Both the position numbers and the translations under genes were made by a program. This document shows, in pieces, positions 9,593 through 18,562 of a DNA stretch of 64,000 nucleotides (position 1 is its first letter; each line of letters starts with the position of its first letter). The notes under the pieces were generated by a model, which was given only the letters and a program-made list of their open reading frames with translations, did not search any database and was not told the origin of the DNA. The stretch covers positions 558,001-622,000 of the forward strand of contig NZ_PYJQ01000009.1 in the NCBI RefSeq assembly GCF_003024605.1, written 5' to 3'. Source of the DNA: Rhizobium sp. JAB6. Its GTDB lineage: Bacteria; Pseudomonadota; Alphaproteobacteria; Rhizobiales; Rhizobiaceae.

Positions 9593-9698
9593 AATTCACC
9601 CCCAAATACGATAAAAAGAAATGTGGAAATCTGGAAAAGGCCGACCGGCCTTGCATGGAACTTATCTTCGCCCTGATACATGGGCTTACCCTCAAACT

Positions 9699-11141
9699 TC
9701 AAGGCTTCTTCATCACTTGTCCATTGACCGTCACAGTCCGGTCTTCATCCATGGTGACGTCCCAGCGCAGGCGGCCGTCCGGGTCGGTCTTCGCAAAACC
9801 CTTCGCCGCTATCAGGCTGAAGGAGACACTGTTCAAGCGAGGCTGGGTCTTGGCAGCTTCTTGCATGGCAGCGACCGTCTTGTCGAAGTCACGCGCCAGG
9901 ATCGTCGCCTGCAGCGAAAAGCCGGAATGCGGTTTAATCGAGCCTTTCAGCTCACCGGAAACCTCGAGGTCGTAGACGTCGGATTTTGCACTGATCTTCG
10001 GAAATTCCAGCGTTCCATAACCGCTTGGAAACATCGTCCGTTTCAGAGCCTCGCCGGAGACCGGCGTCTCTCTTGCGACAATTGAATCGAGCCCGGCATC
10101 GATGAGGCCGGCGAAATTGATATTGGGAACGCCGAGCTGAACATCCACCATCGCCGGCAGGAAGGGCAGGAAGGCAGCCGGCACGAGACCCGCGTCAGGC
10201 GTAAACTGCTCGGCCCTAAGGCCCAGATTGACGTTCGACGCCTTGGTCAGTCCGTCCATCTTGAAACTGTAGTCGATGCGCTTGATGCCGACTTTGCCCT
10301 TCTCCGTCGCCACCAGCGCATCGTTCACGATCACGGTCTTGCCGAGCGAACCGAAAACCGGCAGGGCCTGATGTACCAGCTGCTCGAACTTCTCGCTGCC
10401 GCTTTGCGAGAGCTGCTTGGCCTTGACGTGTTGAACGAAGAAACGGAAGAGCGCGCGCAGATCCTTCACCGGCAAGCTGGTGACGGTGAGCTTGGTGTCG
10501 ACGCTATCGGCGCTGAAAGTGATGGGCGCCCCATCCGGCCGCACCGTGACCTGCTCGCGCAAACGCTGCAGCGTACCTTGCAATTGCAGGTCGACCTTAC
10601 CCGCTTCACTACTGTCGGTGACCGTATGCGCGAATGAGGCGCTGTCGATGGTGGCATCGATCTTGCGCCCACTTTTCGGACCGCTGCCAGCGCTCGAGAA
10701 CTTCGCGCCGCTGCTCTTGATACCCATCGAACGCATCATTTCGATGCTGGGGTCGAAAATACCGTCGAAAGAGCTCGAAGCGATCGAATAGGCAATATCC
10801 GAAGTCGGCGAATGCAGCGCGACATCGAAGCTGTTGTCGCCCGTCAGATGCCACCTTCCCTGTTCGACAGGCTGCGCGAAGAGGGAGAGCGGCTTGAAAC
10901 CCGTCACCGAAAATGCGCTCGAATTTATCTTGTCGAAGAACTTCGCAAGATCGTAGGTGATCTCATATTGATCGCCAGCCGGCTTGACCGTCACGAAATC
11001 GCTGCGGACAAGATCTTGCGAAAGCGAATGAGTAAGGATGTTGCGGAGTTCCTTGGCGCCTTGCTCATTGACGTCGGCCGCCTGCGCCGCGCTGGCAAGA
11101 CCTACGGAAAAAACCGCGGCGGCGATTGCTCTGGAACGCAT
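9699..11141 (-). CDS. secreted protein of unknown function, tandem paralogue B
   Basis: A 480-residue homologue of the gene immediately downstream on the same strand, also with a signal peptide (MRSRAIAAAVFSVGLASAAQA). The ATG at 11141 is preferred over the open frame reaching 11195 because AAGGAGAGG lies just upstream and the signal peptide then starts at the N-terminus. Sequence drift from paralogue A is largest in the middle (about 140-230), while the first 100 and last 60 residues are best kept. The two genes are 106 bp apart and probably arose by tandem duplication. Function unknown; the periplasmic location is inferred. Confidence 0.85.
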   Translation of the reverse strand: MRSRAIAAAVFSVGLASAAQAADVNEQGAKELRNILTHSLSQDLVRSDFVTVKPAGDQYEITYDLAKFFDKINSSAFSVTGFKPLSLFAQPVEQGRWHLTGDNSFDVALHSPTSDIAYSIASSSFDGIFDPSIEMMRSMGIKSSGAKFSSAGSGPKSGRKIDATIDSASFAHTVTDSSEAGKVDLQLQGTLQRLREQVTVRPDGAPITFSADSVDTKLTVTSLPVKDLRALFRFFVQHVKAKQLSQSGSEKFEQLVHQALPVFGSLGKTVIVNDALVATEKGKVGIKRIDYSFKMDGLTKASNVNLGLRAEQFTPDAGLVPAAFLPFLPAMVDVQLGVPNINFAGLIDAGLDSIVARETPVSGEALKRTMFPSGYGTLEFPKISAKSDVYDLEVSGELKGSIKPHSGFSLQATILARDFDKTVAAMQEAAKTQPRLNSVSFSLIAAKGFAKTDPDGRLRWDVTMDEDRTVTVNGQVMKKP

Positions 11142-11284
11142 GCCCGACCTCTCCTTCTGATCCCGTCGATCAAATTCGACTGTTGATGGGGTCAAGGGTA
11201 TATGTCAAGCTGCCGATAGAAGTGGCGCCTAAGGCTTGTCGGCGGCAGTTGCAATGTCATCACAAGGCCTCCAATCCGAGGTGC

Positions 11285-11313
11285 TTGCACCTTCGGCTGC
11301 TTTGTATTATACG
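11285..11313 (+). promoter_or_regulatory. sigma70-type promoter upstream of rplY
   Basis: TTGCAC (11285-11290), a 17-base spacer, then TATACG (11308-11313), followed by about 120 bases of leader that holds a 23-codon open reading frame. The match is good but read by eye only. Confidence 0.45.
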
Positions 11314-11350
11314 CCACGCGTCCGCGTAGACACCCTTGGAGGCAACGCAG

Positions 11351-11422
11351 ATGAGGCAGGGCACGCCCTCCTCCAGTTTAGCCGAAGCGACATATGGTCG
11401 ACCGGATGAACTCTCCAAATAA
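11351..11422 (+). CDS. possible 23-residue upstream ORF in the rplY leader
   Basis: ATG 11351 follows TTGGAGG with good spacing and opens a 23-codon frame ([20 protein letters not shown], then LSK) that stops 17 bases before the rplY ATG. The strong ribosome-binding site and short gap to the next gene suggest a translated leader that could couple to, or buffer, L25 synthesis. The peptide has no run of a single amino acid, so classical amino-acid attenuation is unlikely. It may also be chance. Confidence 0.35.
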   Translation: MRQGTPSSSLAEATYGRPDELSK

Positions 11423-11439
11423 CCTCGAAAGGAATAGCT

Positions 11440-12057
11440 ATGAGCCACGAAAGCTACGAGCTCAAGGCCGAGGCGCGCGAACGGGTTGGTAAGGGGTCCG
11501 CCCGTGAACTTCGCCGCAATGGTCTGATCCCCGCTGTCATCTACGGTGACAAGCAGGCCCCCATTTCCATCGCTCTCAACACCAATGAGGTGACGAAGCG
11601 CATTCACGCCGGCGGCTTCCTCACGACGATCGCAACGATCGACGTCGACGGCAAGAAGATCAAGGTTCTGCCGAAGGACTACCAGCTCGATCCGGTCCGT
11701 GACTTCACGCTTCACGTCGATTTCCTGCGCGTCTCCGGCAACACCGCGGTGACCGTCGAAATCCCGGTTCACTTCGAAAATCACGAGAAGTCCCCGGGGC
11801 TCAAGGCTGGCGGCGTGCTGAACATCGTTCGTCACGAAGTCGAAGTTCATTGCCCGGCCGATGCCATCCCGGAATTCTTCACCGTTGACCTCAGCGGCCT
11901 GAAGAGCGGCGACAGCATCCACTTCTCCGCCGTCAAGCTGCCGAAGAACGTGACCCCGGTCATCACCGACCGCGACTTCACGATCGCAACGATCGTTGCC
12001 CCGGCTGCCGGCCTTGCTGAAGACGAAACCGAAAGCGGCGAAGAAGCCGGCGCCTGA
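11440..12057 (+). CDS. rplY: 50S ribosomal protein L25 / general stress protein Ctc
   Basis: A 205-residue long-form L25: the 5S-rRNA-binding N-terminal domain ([19 protein letters not shown], then [13 protein letters not shown]; about 1-95) followed by the C-terminal TL5/CTC beta domain (about 100-185) and an acidic tail ending [13 protein letters not shown]. It is part of the central protuberance of the large subunit. SD AAAGGAA precedes the ATG. A clear terminator follows at 12085, so it is probably a single-gene unit with its own promoter at 11285. The usual alphaproteobacterial partner pth is near but separated here by the GGDEF-EAL and binding-protein genes. Confidence 0.96.
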   Translation: MSHESYELKAEARERVGKGSARELRRNGLIPAVIYGDKQAPISIALNTNEVTKRIHAGGFLTTIATIDVDGKKIKVLPKDYQLDPVRDFTLHVDFLRVSGNTAVTVEIPVHFENHEKSPGLKAGGVLNIVRHEVEVHCPADAIPEFFTVDLSGLKSGDSIHFSAVKLPKNVTPVITDRDFTIATIVAPAAGLAEDETESGEEAGA

Positions 12058-12084
12058 TCGGCATCTTCAAGCTCGCGCATTGAG

Positions 12085-12116
12085 ACCCGCCTCCTTCTGG
12101 GACGGCGGGTTTTTTA
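12085..12116 (+). terminator. intrinsic terminator after rplY
   Basis: ACCCGCC (12085-12091) pairs with GGCGGGT (12104-12110), with further TCC/GGA pairing in the loop, followed directly by a T6 run. It lies 28 bases after the rplY stop. Confidence 0.88.
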
Positions 12117-12298
12117 TGTCCGAAAGCAAATATTAGAGGAAGTAAAAGTAAGACGACTTGGAATCTATACTACTATTGATTTCCGTTAACCCCACCGTTT
12201 CAGCAACATTTAACTGATTCATGAAAACCTGCGCGAAAGAGTTGTAGAAAGCGGCCCCCAAAGATCCGCTGGTCTACGGCTGGGGAGCTAACGGAATT

Positions 12299-14665
12299 AT
12301 GAGCCATTCGGTCGAAAACAGGTTTTTCGCGATCGTTTCCGGTGCGCTGCTGATTTTCGTGGCGCCACTCTTCGTCCTTTTCCTTTTTTTGTCGTCCGAA
12401 CGCGCGGAAAAGGAAATCAAGGACCATATAACCGTTCTCCTCGTCGCCAATGCTCAGGCCCTCGCAAAACCGCTATGGGATCTGGACGAAGACAGCGTAA
12501 CCCAGATCAGTGCGACGACCGTTGCGGAAGGCGCGATCGTTCGTGTTAACGTCCGCGATCTTTCCGGCCAGCTCGACGTCACGCAATCGACCATTCCGAA
12601 ATCATACAAGGGCAATCTGGAGTCCATCGAGCGCCCGATCATCTACAACGGCATCGATGGTGCGAAGCGGCTCGGAACCATCACGGTCTATTATCCTCAG
12701 CTCGGCCTTTTCGACGGCCTGAAGAGCGAGGAGATCGTCTTCATCTCCATCTTCATCTTCGCCGTCCTGACGGTCTTCGGCGCGGCACTGATCGGCAATC
12801 GCATCTTTGTCATCCAGCCGCTGATGCGGCTGACGCATGCCATAGAGGCGACGCGAAGGCTCGGTTCGCGCCATCATGTGGACTGGCAGTCGAATGATGA
12901 AATGGGTCGGCTTGCCAGCAGTTTCAACGACATGCAGAGCAAGCTGCAGCGAGAGGAAAACGAACTGAAGCTTGCCCATCGCCGGGCAACCGACACCTAT
13001 AATCTGACGCCTGCCATGCTCTTTTCGCTCGACAAGAACGATTGCATCGCAGCCGTCAGCGACTATTGGCTTGCCACTACCGGCTATGATCGCGCCGAAG
13101 TGATCGGACGCGAGTTTGCGAGCCTGGTATCGCCGGATTCGCGCATGCAATATATCCAGCGCAAACGCGGCAACACCCAGAGCGCCGCCCGCATTGACGT
13201 GACCGTGAAATTCCTCTGCCGGGATGGGAGGGTCATGGACGTGCTGATCCTCGAGACAACTGCGATCCAGGACGGGCTCTCCCTCTCCGTCATGACCGAC
13301 GTCACAGAGCTCAAGCAATCCGAAGACCGCAACCTGCGGCAGGCGATTACCGATCATTTGACCGGTCTTCTCAACCGTCAGGGCTTCGAGAGCGCCCTGG
13401 ATGCCAAGATCAACGAGGCCGATCTGCGCAAGCGCGAGCTCGCCTGCCTCTTCGTTGATCTCGACCGCTTCAAATGGATCAACGACAATATGGGCCATGC
13501 TGCCGGCGACGCTGCGCTGCGCGAATTGGTATCGCGCCTGCAGAAATGCCTGACGCCCGGCGATATTGCCGCCCGCCTCGGCGGCGACGAATTTGCCATG
13601 CTGCTGCTGGCCGAGAATGCGGAAGCAAGAGCAATCGAGATGGCCGCCCGGATTGCGGAAATCTTCGAAGCACCTTTCGAAGGCGATGCACGCTTGAGTG
13701 CCAGTATCGGCATCGCCATCTATCCGCGCCATGCCGCCAATGCAGCCGAATTGCTGCTGAAATCCGATATCGCCATGTATGCCAAGAAGCGGGATGGCAA
13801 GAACGGCGCCCAGATCTTCGACAATGGGATGCTGGACGACTCGCGTCGCCGCGCCGAACTCGAAAGCCACATCGAAGCCGGCCTCAATGAAGATTGGTTC
13901 GAAGCCTATCTGCAGCCCATCGTCAATATAGACGACCGCTCGATTGCTGGCTTCGAGGCGCTGATGCGCCTCAACCATCCGCAGAAAGGCATTCTTCCCC
14001 CTGCCCGTATCATCGATCTCGCCGAAGAGACCGGCTCGATCATTCGTATCGGCAATCGCATCATGGAGAAGGCCGTCGCCAATTTTGCCCGCCTCTCGCG
14101 CCTGGAGGGCATGCAGGACACCTATCTCGCCATCAATTTCTCACCTCTGCAATTCGAACCCGAGTTGCCGCTGCGCATTGCGGCTCTGCTGTCGCACTAC
14201 GAAATTGCCCCCCGGCGCATCGTCGTCGAAATCACCGAAGCGGTACTCATGGACGACAATCCCGAGACGCGCATGGTCATCAACGAGATCTGCCGCTATG
14301 GCTGCCGCATCGCGCTGGACGATTTCGGCACAGGCTATTCATCCCTGAGCTATATCAACCGCTTCCCGGTCGATATCATCAAGATCGATCAATCCTTCAT
14401 CCGCGCAATCAACGATACCGTCTCCGATGTCAGCGCCAAGAGCCGCATGCTGGTCGAGAGCATTACCACGCTGTCGCACAAGATGAACTGTACGGTGATC
14501 GCCGAAGGCGTGGAAACGGAAGAGGAATGTGCAACCTTGCGCACGATGGGCATCGACTATGGCCAAGGCTATCTTTTCTACCGTCCGATGCACCCCGACA
14601 ACCTCATGAAGACTCTGACGAACCTGCAGGAAGACCGTTCCTTCCTCGTAGCGCAGGCGTCATAG
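12299..14665 (+). CDS. membrane-bound GGDEF-EAL cyclic-di-GMP enzyme with HAMP and PAS domains
   Basis: A 788-residue signalling protein: membrane segment 1 (about 8-32), a short periplasmic domain (about 33-142), segment 2 (about 143-167), HAMP (about 170-220), PAS (about 235-345), GGDEF (about 350-505) and EAL (about 515-770). The diguanylate cyclase motif GGDEF is intact (428-432). The inhibitory RxxD site seems lost (TPGD in its place). The phosphodiesterase looks active: EAL at 553-555, DDFGTGYSS and EGVETEEE. It could make or break c-di-GMP according to the periplasmic signal. The next gene, two bases downstream, is a periplasmic binding protein that may supply that signal. Confidence 0.93.
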   Translation: MSHSVENRFFAIVSGALLIFVAPLFVLFLFLSSERAEKEIKDHITVLLVANAQALAKPLWDLDEDSVTQISATTVAEGAIVRVNVRDLSGQLDVTQSTIPKSYKGNLESIERPIIYNGIDGAKRLGTITVYYPQLGLFDGLKSEEIVFISIFIFAVLTVFGAALIGNRIFVIQPLMRLTHAIEATRRLGSRHHVDWQSNDEMGRLASSFNDMQSKLQREENELKLAHRRATDTYNLTPAMLFSLDKNDCIAAVSDYWLATTGYDRAEVIGREFASLVSPDSRMQYIQRKRGNTQSAARIDVTVKFLCRDGRVMDVLILETTAIQDGLSLSVMTDVTELKQSEDRNLRQAITDHLTGLLNRQGFESALDAKINEADLRKRELACLFVDLDRFKWINDNMGHAAGDAALRELVSRLQKCLTPGDIAARLGGDEFAMLLLAENAEARAIEMAARIAEIFEAPFEGDARLSASIGIAIYPRHAANAAELLLKSDIAMYAKKRDGKNGAQIFDNGMLDDSRRRAELESHIEAGLNEDWFEAYLQPIVNIDDRSIAGFEALMRLNHPQKGILPPARIIDLAEETGSIIRIGNRIMEKAVANFARLSRLEGMQDTYLAINFSPLQFEPELPLRIAALLSHYEIAPRRIVVEITEAVLMDDNPETRMVINEICRYGCRIALDDFGTGYSSLSYINRFPVDIIKIDQSFIRAINDTVSDVSAKSRMLVESITTLSHKMNCTVIAEGVETEEECATLRTMGIDYGQGYLFYRPMHPDNLMKTLTNLQEDRSFLVAQAS

Positions 14666-14667
14666 CG

Positions 14668-15411
14668 ATGGAGGGCTGGATGCGAGGGCTGCTTTTCACG
14701 ATCGCCACCAGCCTGCTTTCGTTTTCGTGCCTCTTCCCGGCCCACGCCCAAACGGTTCATTTCACTACCGAGGAATATCCGCCGTTCAACTATCGCGAAG
14801 GCAAGACACCGGTCGGCGCAGCCACCGAGCAGATACAGAAGCTCATGGCCGATATCGGGGTCGATTATACGATCGACGTCATGCCCTGGGTGAGGGCCTA
14901 CAATCAGGCCTTGGTGGAACCCATGACCTGCGTATTCGTCACCGCGCACAATGAGGAACGCGACAAGCTCTTCAAATGGATACAGCCGCTGCTGATCGAT
15001 CGTAGCGTTCTCATCAAGCATAGCGGCTCAAACGTTGCAGCAACGACCATCGCCGAAGCGAAGAAATACATCGTCGGCACCTGGCGCGAAGATTATACGG
15101 AAGCGATCCTGCGCCGGAACGATTTCTCGCGCATCGACATCGGCAGCGATTTCAAGGCCACGCTGAAGAAGTTGATGAGCGATCGGATCGACCTGATGCC
15201 GATTTCGGAATTCTATTTCGACAAGCTGCGCAAGGAAGGCAATGCCGTCGAGAAAGTGATGATCCTTTCTCAGCAGCCCATGGCCATTGCATGCCAGAAG
15301 GATTTCCCCGCCGATCTTCAAGGCAGAATGCAGGCCGCGCTCGACATGCTGATCGCAAACGGCACCCAACGGCAGATTTTCCTGAAGTACGGCCTGCACC
15401 TCGGCGACTGA
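14668..15411 (+). CDS. periplasmic substrate-binding protein (SBP_bac_3-like) coupled to the GGDEF-EAL gene
   Basis: A 247-residue protein with a signal peptide ending FPAHAQ (about residue 28), then a solute-binding family 3 fold: VHFTTEEYPPFNYREG at the mature N-terminus and the MPWVRAYNQAL block. Such proteins bind amino acids, polyamines or similar. No permease or ATPase gene is next to it. Instead it starts two bases after the stop of the c-di-GMP enzyme, so the two are almost certainly co-translated. A sensory role, delivering a ligand state to the enzyme's periplasmic domain, is likelier than uptake. A second ATG at 14680 would shorten the signal peptide slightly. Confidence 0.85.
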   Translation: MEGWMRGLLFTIATSLLSFSCLFPAHAQTVHFTTEEYPPFNYREGKTPVGAATEQIQKLMADIGVDYTIDVMPWVRAYNQALVEPMTCVFVTAHNEERDKLFKWIQPLLIDRSVLIKHSGSNVAATTIAEAKKYIVGTWREDYTEAILRRNDFSRIDIGSDFKATLKKLMSDRIDLMPISEFYFDKLRKEGNAVEKVMILSQQPMAIACQKDFPADLQGRMQAALDMLIANGTQRQIFLKYGLHLGD

Positions 15412-15484
15412 CCGCATGCCGCCTTGACTTTGCCGTCAAATCGCTGTGGTGAAGGGCATCGGTATTTTCCAAGGGGTGAAGCGC

Positions 15485-16201
15485 ATGCTTCTCATCGCGG
15501 GCCTCGGCAATCCGGGCGCCAAATATCAGGGCAACCGCCACAATATCGGCTTCATGGCCGTGGACGCGATCTACCGCCGCCACAGCTTTTCGCCCTGGTC
15601 GAAGAAATTCAAGGCGGAGATTGCCGAAGGCGAACTCGGGGGCCAGAAGGTGCTGCTCATCAAGCCGCAGACCTTCATGAACCTCTCGGGCGAAGCCGTC
15701 GGCGAAGCCATGCGCTTCTATAAGCTCCAGCCGTCAGATCTCGTCGTCATCTACGATGAGCTCGATCTGCCGGCTGGCAAGGCGCGGCTGAAGACCGGCG
15801 GTGGCCATGGCGGCCATAATGGCATCAAGTCGATCGACACCCATTGCGGCAAGGACTATCGCCGCCTGCGGCTCGGTATCGGTCATCCCGGCGCCAAGGA
15901 ACTAGTCCATAATCACGTTCTCGGCGACTTCGCCAAAGTGGACAGGGATTGGCTTGACCCCTTGTTCGATGCCCTCGCCGACAACGCCGACATGCTGGTG
16001 CGCGGCGAAGATTCGCAGCTGATGAACAAGATCGCGCTTGCTCTCGGCGGCAAGGCGGAAGGCGACGCAACCAAGCCGGAAAAGAAGGCGCCAGCAAAGT
16101 CCCACATCCATCAGGCACGCAATCAGATCAAGCCGAAGGTTCCGGAAACCGGGCCTATGGCGGAAATGCTGAAGAGGATGTTCGGCAAGAAGGATAGTTG
16201 A
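15485..16201 (+). CDS. pth: peptidyl-tRNA hydrolase
   Basis: Releases tRNA from prematurely dropped peptidyl-tRNAs. The 238-residue form carries the family residues: Asn9 in GLGNPG, the catalytic His19 in [20 protein letters not shown], and the Asp region [10 protein letters not shown], plus [13 protein letters not shown]. The ATG at 15485 is used; the frame is open back to 15446, but family proteins start at [12 protein letters not shown] lysine/proline-rich tail of about 45 residues extends past the core domain, as is common in rhizobial Pth. Its stop codon abuts the ATG of the following acetyltransferase. Confidence 0.96.
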   Translation: MLLIAGLGNPGAKYQGNRHNIGFMAVDAIYRRHSFSPWSKKFKAEIAEGELGGQKVLLIKPQTFMNLSGEAVGEAMRFYKLQPSDLVVIYDELDLPAGKARLKTGGGHGGHNGIKSIDTHCGKDYRRLRLGIGHPGAKELVHNHVLGDFAKVDRDWLDPLFDALADNADMLVRGEDSQLMNKIALALGGKAEGDATKPEKKAPAKSHIHQARNQIKPKVPETGPMAEMLKRMFGKKDS

Positions 16202-16675
16202 ATGCCGCAGCCAGCAATCACAGACGCCGCAAATCTTCCTATCCGTTCCATCACAATGGCGGACTTGCCGACACTTCTTGCACTTTATCGGCATCTGAAC
16301 GTCGAAGATCCGGTATTGGAGCTGCAGCTGGCGCAGAGCCGCCTTGCAGAAATCCTTGCCCATCCCGGCATGACGATCCTCGCCGCCTTTGACGGCGACA
16401 TGGCGGTCTCTTCCGTCACGCTGGTCGTCATTCCCAATCTCACGCGCGGCGGCGCACCCTATGCTTTGATCGAGAACGTGGTAACCCACGCCGATTACCG
16501 TCAGCGCGGCCTCGCCGGCACGGTCATCCGCGCGGCAATAGCAAACGCGTGGGAAAGGCACTGCTACAAGGTCATGCTGCTGACCGGCTCGAAGAATCCG
16601 GCAACGCTACGCTTCTACGCCAATTGCGGCTTCAAGCAGGATAAGACCGGCTTTCAGGTGCGCCGGCCCGCTTAG
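16202..16675 (+). CDS. GNAT family N-acetyltransferase
   Basis: A 157-residue single-domain acetyltransferase. The acetyl-CoA-binding segment is YRQRGLAGTVIRAAI (near 101-115), the usual Q/R-x-x-G-x-G/A loop. The strand-6 signature LLTGSKNPATLRFYANCGF is near residue 123 onward. The substrate is not predictable. It begins immediately after the pth stop with no gap, so it should be translationally coupled to pth. Its stop codon TAG lies at the left edge of a dispersed intergenic repeat (16674-16778). Confidence 0.88.
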   Translation: MPQPAITDAANLPIRSITMADLPTLLALYRHLNVEDPVLELQLAQSRLAEILAHPGMTILAAFDGDMAVSSVTLVVIPNLTRGGAPYALIENVVTHADYRQRGLAGTVIRAAIANAWERHCYKVMLLTGSKNPATLRFYANCGFKQDKTGFQVRRPA

Positions 16676-16778
16676 AGCATATCGCGCAAGAGTGTGCAGC
16701 GCTTTTGCGACAACGACGTGCGGAAAATCAAGGACCTAAAGCGTGGGAAGCCAATCTGAAGATCGCGACGCGCGTTAG
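16674..16778. repeat. dispersed intergenic repeat, family B, copy 1
   Basis: About 105 bases that align with 44360-44462 and, less well, with 31430-31521. Shared landmarks in order: TCGCGCAA, GTGTGC, TTTTGCGAC, AAATCA, ACCT, GGAAG, CTGAA, GATCGCGA, GCGC. The left edge overlaps the stop codon of the acetyltransferase gene. Probably a rhizobial dispersed element. Confidence 0.7.
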
Positions 16779-16793
16779 TGAGAACGGCCGTTC

Positions 16794-17105
16794 CTATTCC
16801 TCCGGTTCGGTCGTGAACATCAGCGGGAACCCAGCGCTTTTAGCAAGATCGACCGCCTCTTGCGCCTTCGTCTCGGCGATATCCCGTGCGCAGATCATGA
16901 CAACGCAAGTTCCGAGCTTATGCGCGGTCATCATGACGCGGTAACCGGTTTCCTCGCTCATGTGGAAGACGGCCTTCAGCACCATGATCACGAATTCCCG
17001 CGGCGTATAATCGTCGTTCACGAGAATGATCTTGTAGAGCTTCGGCCTTTCGACCTTCGGCTTGGTTTTGGGCTTTGGCTTCAGGACAACATCATTGTCA
17101 CTCAT
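16794..17105 (-). CDS. clpS2: ATP-dependent Clp protease adaptor ClpS (ClpS2 type)
   Basis: A 103-residue ClpS with the N-degron-binding core: LVNDDYTPREFV (the hydrophobic pocket region), VMMTAHKLG, and a C-terminal AGFPLMFTTEPEE. ClpS passes proteins with destabilising N-terminal residues to ClpA. The basic N-terminus of alternating Lys and Pro (KPKPKTKPK) and the absence of a neighbouring clpA match the second, orphan ClpS of Agrobacterium and Rhizobium. Start choice is open between GTG 17114, ATG 17111 and ATG 17105; the last gives the usual MSDN start. It is divergent from ychF across about 230 bp. Confidence 0.9.
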   Translation of the reverse strand: MSDNDVVLKPKPKTKPKVERPKLYKIILVNDDYTPREFVIMVLKAVFHMSEETGYRVMMTAHKLGTCVVMICARDIAETKAQEAVDLAKSAGFPLMFTTEPEE

Positions 17106-17335
17106 CGGCATCACCGTTGACGACAGGGGAAAGAGTTTTTGGCTGATAGCTTGGGATTATAGTGCAGCGCACCACATCCTTCAAGGATGGTCATGTGAGA
17201 GGAACAACGTGCCAATATCCCCGCCACCCCTCCTCTATCGGCAGAAAAACAGCTCCCTGCCCGCACAAGACTTGACCCGCAACGGCCCTTCCCCCATAGG
17301 CACTGCAAAGATTTTCAAGATATGGACAAGGTGCC

Positions 17336-18439
17336 ATGGGTTTCAAATGCGGTATCGTCGGGCTGCCGAATGTCGGCAAGTCCACTCTGTTCAACGCGCT
17401 GACCAAGACGGCGGCAGCGCAGGCGGCGAACTACCCGTTCTGCACGATCGAGCCGAACACGGGCGAAGTCGCGGTGCCCGATCCGCGCATGCGCAAGCTC
17501 GCCGACATCGCAAAGTCGAAGGAACTGATCCCGACCCGTATCTCTTTCGTTGATATTGCCGGCCTCGTACGCGGCGCGTCCAAGGGCGAAGGTCTCGGCA
17601 ACCAGTTCCTCGCCAACATCCGCGAGGTCGACGCCATCGTGCATGTGCTGCGCTGCTTTGAAGATAGCGACATCACCCATGTCGAGGGCCGCATCAATCC
17701 GGTCGCCGATGCTGAGACGATCGAGACCGAGCTGATGCTCGCCGATCTCGAGAGCCTCGAACGCCGCACCGAGCAGACGCGCAAGCGCGCCACCGGCAAG
17801 GACAAGGAATCCATGGCGATGCTGCCGATCATGGAAGCCTCGCTGAAGCTGCTGCAGGAAGGCAAGCCGGTTCGCACGCTGCTCTCGAAGCTCGATGCGG
17901 AAGAGACCCGCATCCTCAAGGGCCTGAACCTTTTGACCTCGCACCCGGTCCTTTACGTCTGCAACGTCGCCGAGGCTGACGCCGCGACCGGCAACGAACA
18001 TACGGCAGCCGTTGCCGCCATGGCCAAGGAGCAGAATTCCGAAGTCGTCATCATCTCCGCCGCCATCGAAGCGGAAGTGGCGCAGCTGCCCGACGAAGAG
18101 GCGAAGGAATTCCTCTCCGCGCTTGGCCTCGACGAAGCCGGCCTCGACCGCCTGATCCGCGCCGGCTATAAGCTCCTCCATCTCATCACCTATTTCACGG
18201 TGGGACCGAAGGAGACGCGCGCCTGGACGATCGAACAGGGCACGAAGGCGCCGCAGGCAGCCGGCGTCATCCATTCGGATTTCGAACGCGGCTTCATCCG
18301 CGCCAACACGATCGCCTATGACGATTACATTGCCTATAACGGCGAAACCGGCGCGAAAGAGGCCGGCAAGGCCCGCGACGAAGGCAAGGAATATGTCGTC
18401 CAGGACGGCGACGTCATCCACTTCCGCTTCAACACCTGA
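17336..18439 (+). CDS. ychF: redox-regulated ATPase YchF (Obg-family P-loop NTPase)
   Basis: A 367-residue protein of the YchF/OLA1 family. The Walker A GLPNVGKS is at residues 9-16, switch region SFVDIAGLVRGASKGEGLGNQ follows near 66, and the NxxE-type specificity motif replaces NKxD, which makes it an ATPase. The C-terminal TGS domain starts near 280 (LITYFTVGPKETRAWTI) and includes the usual ending DGDVIHFRFNT. YchF binds ribosomes and damps stress responses in E. coli. A family A repeat lies 25 bases past the stop. Confidence 0.96.
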   Translation: MGFKCGIVGLPNVGKSTLFNALTKTAAAQAANYPFCTIEPNTGEVAVPDPRMRKLADIAKSKELIPTRISFVDIAGLVRGASKGEGLGNQFLANIREVDAIVHVLRCFEDSDITHVEGRINPVADAETIETELMLADLESLERRTEQTRKRATGKDKESMAMLPIMEASLKLLQEGKPVRTLLSKLDAEETRILKGLNLLTSHPVLYVCNVAEADAATGNEHTAAVAAMAKEQNSEVVIISAAIEAEVAQLPDEEAKEFLSALGLDEAGLDRLIRAGYKLLHLITYFTVGPKETRAWTIEQGTKAPQAAGVIHSDFERGFIRANTIAYDDYIAYNGETGAKEAGKARDEGKEYVVQDGDVIHFRFNT

Positions 18440-18463
18440 TTGCTTTTCCGCTGCCGACGCCTA

Positions 18464-18562
18464 AGCAATTCCAGGAAAAGTGCCAAGCGGTTTTCCGTCC
18501 GGAATTGTGTTAAAACAAAAGGATGGAGCGTTTTCGCGGTTCGAAGAAAAGCGGAAAAGCTC
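18464..18562. repeat. dispersed intergenic repeat, family A, copy 1
   Basis: Aligns with 20846-20947: AGCAATTCCAGGAAAAGTG, then GCGGTTTTCCGTCCGGA, TTG, GT-AAAACAAAA, and a 3' hairpin. In this copy the arms are GAGCGTTTTCGC (526-537 of the 18 kb block) and GCGGAAAAGCTC (551-562), pairing with small bulges. The right end meets the stop codon of the minus-strand membrane protein, so it may also terminate both convergent genes. Confidence 0.75.

Noticed and set aside
12602..13978. 458-residue minus-strand frame inside the GGDEF-EAL gene
   Set aside because: Antisense to conserved domains; its composition is that of a shadow frame.
13894..14667. Long in-frame upstream extension of the periplasmic binding protein
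   Set aside because: It overlaps the EAL domain out of frame and would bury the signal peptide; ATG 14668 is the natural start.
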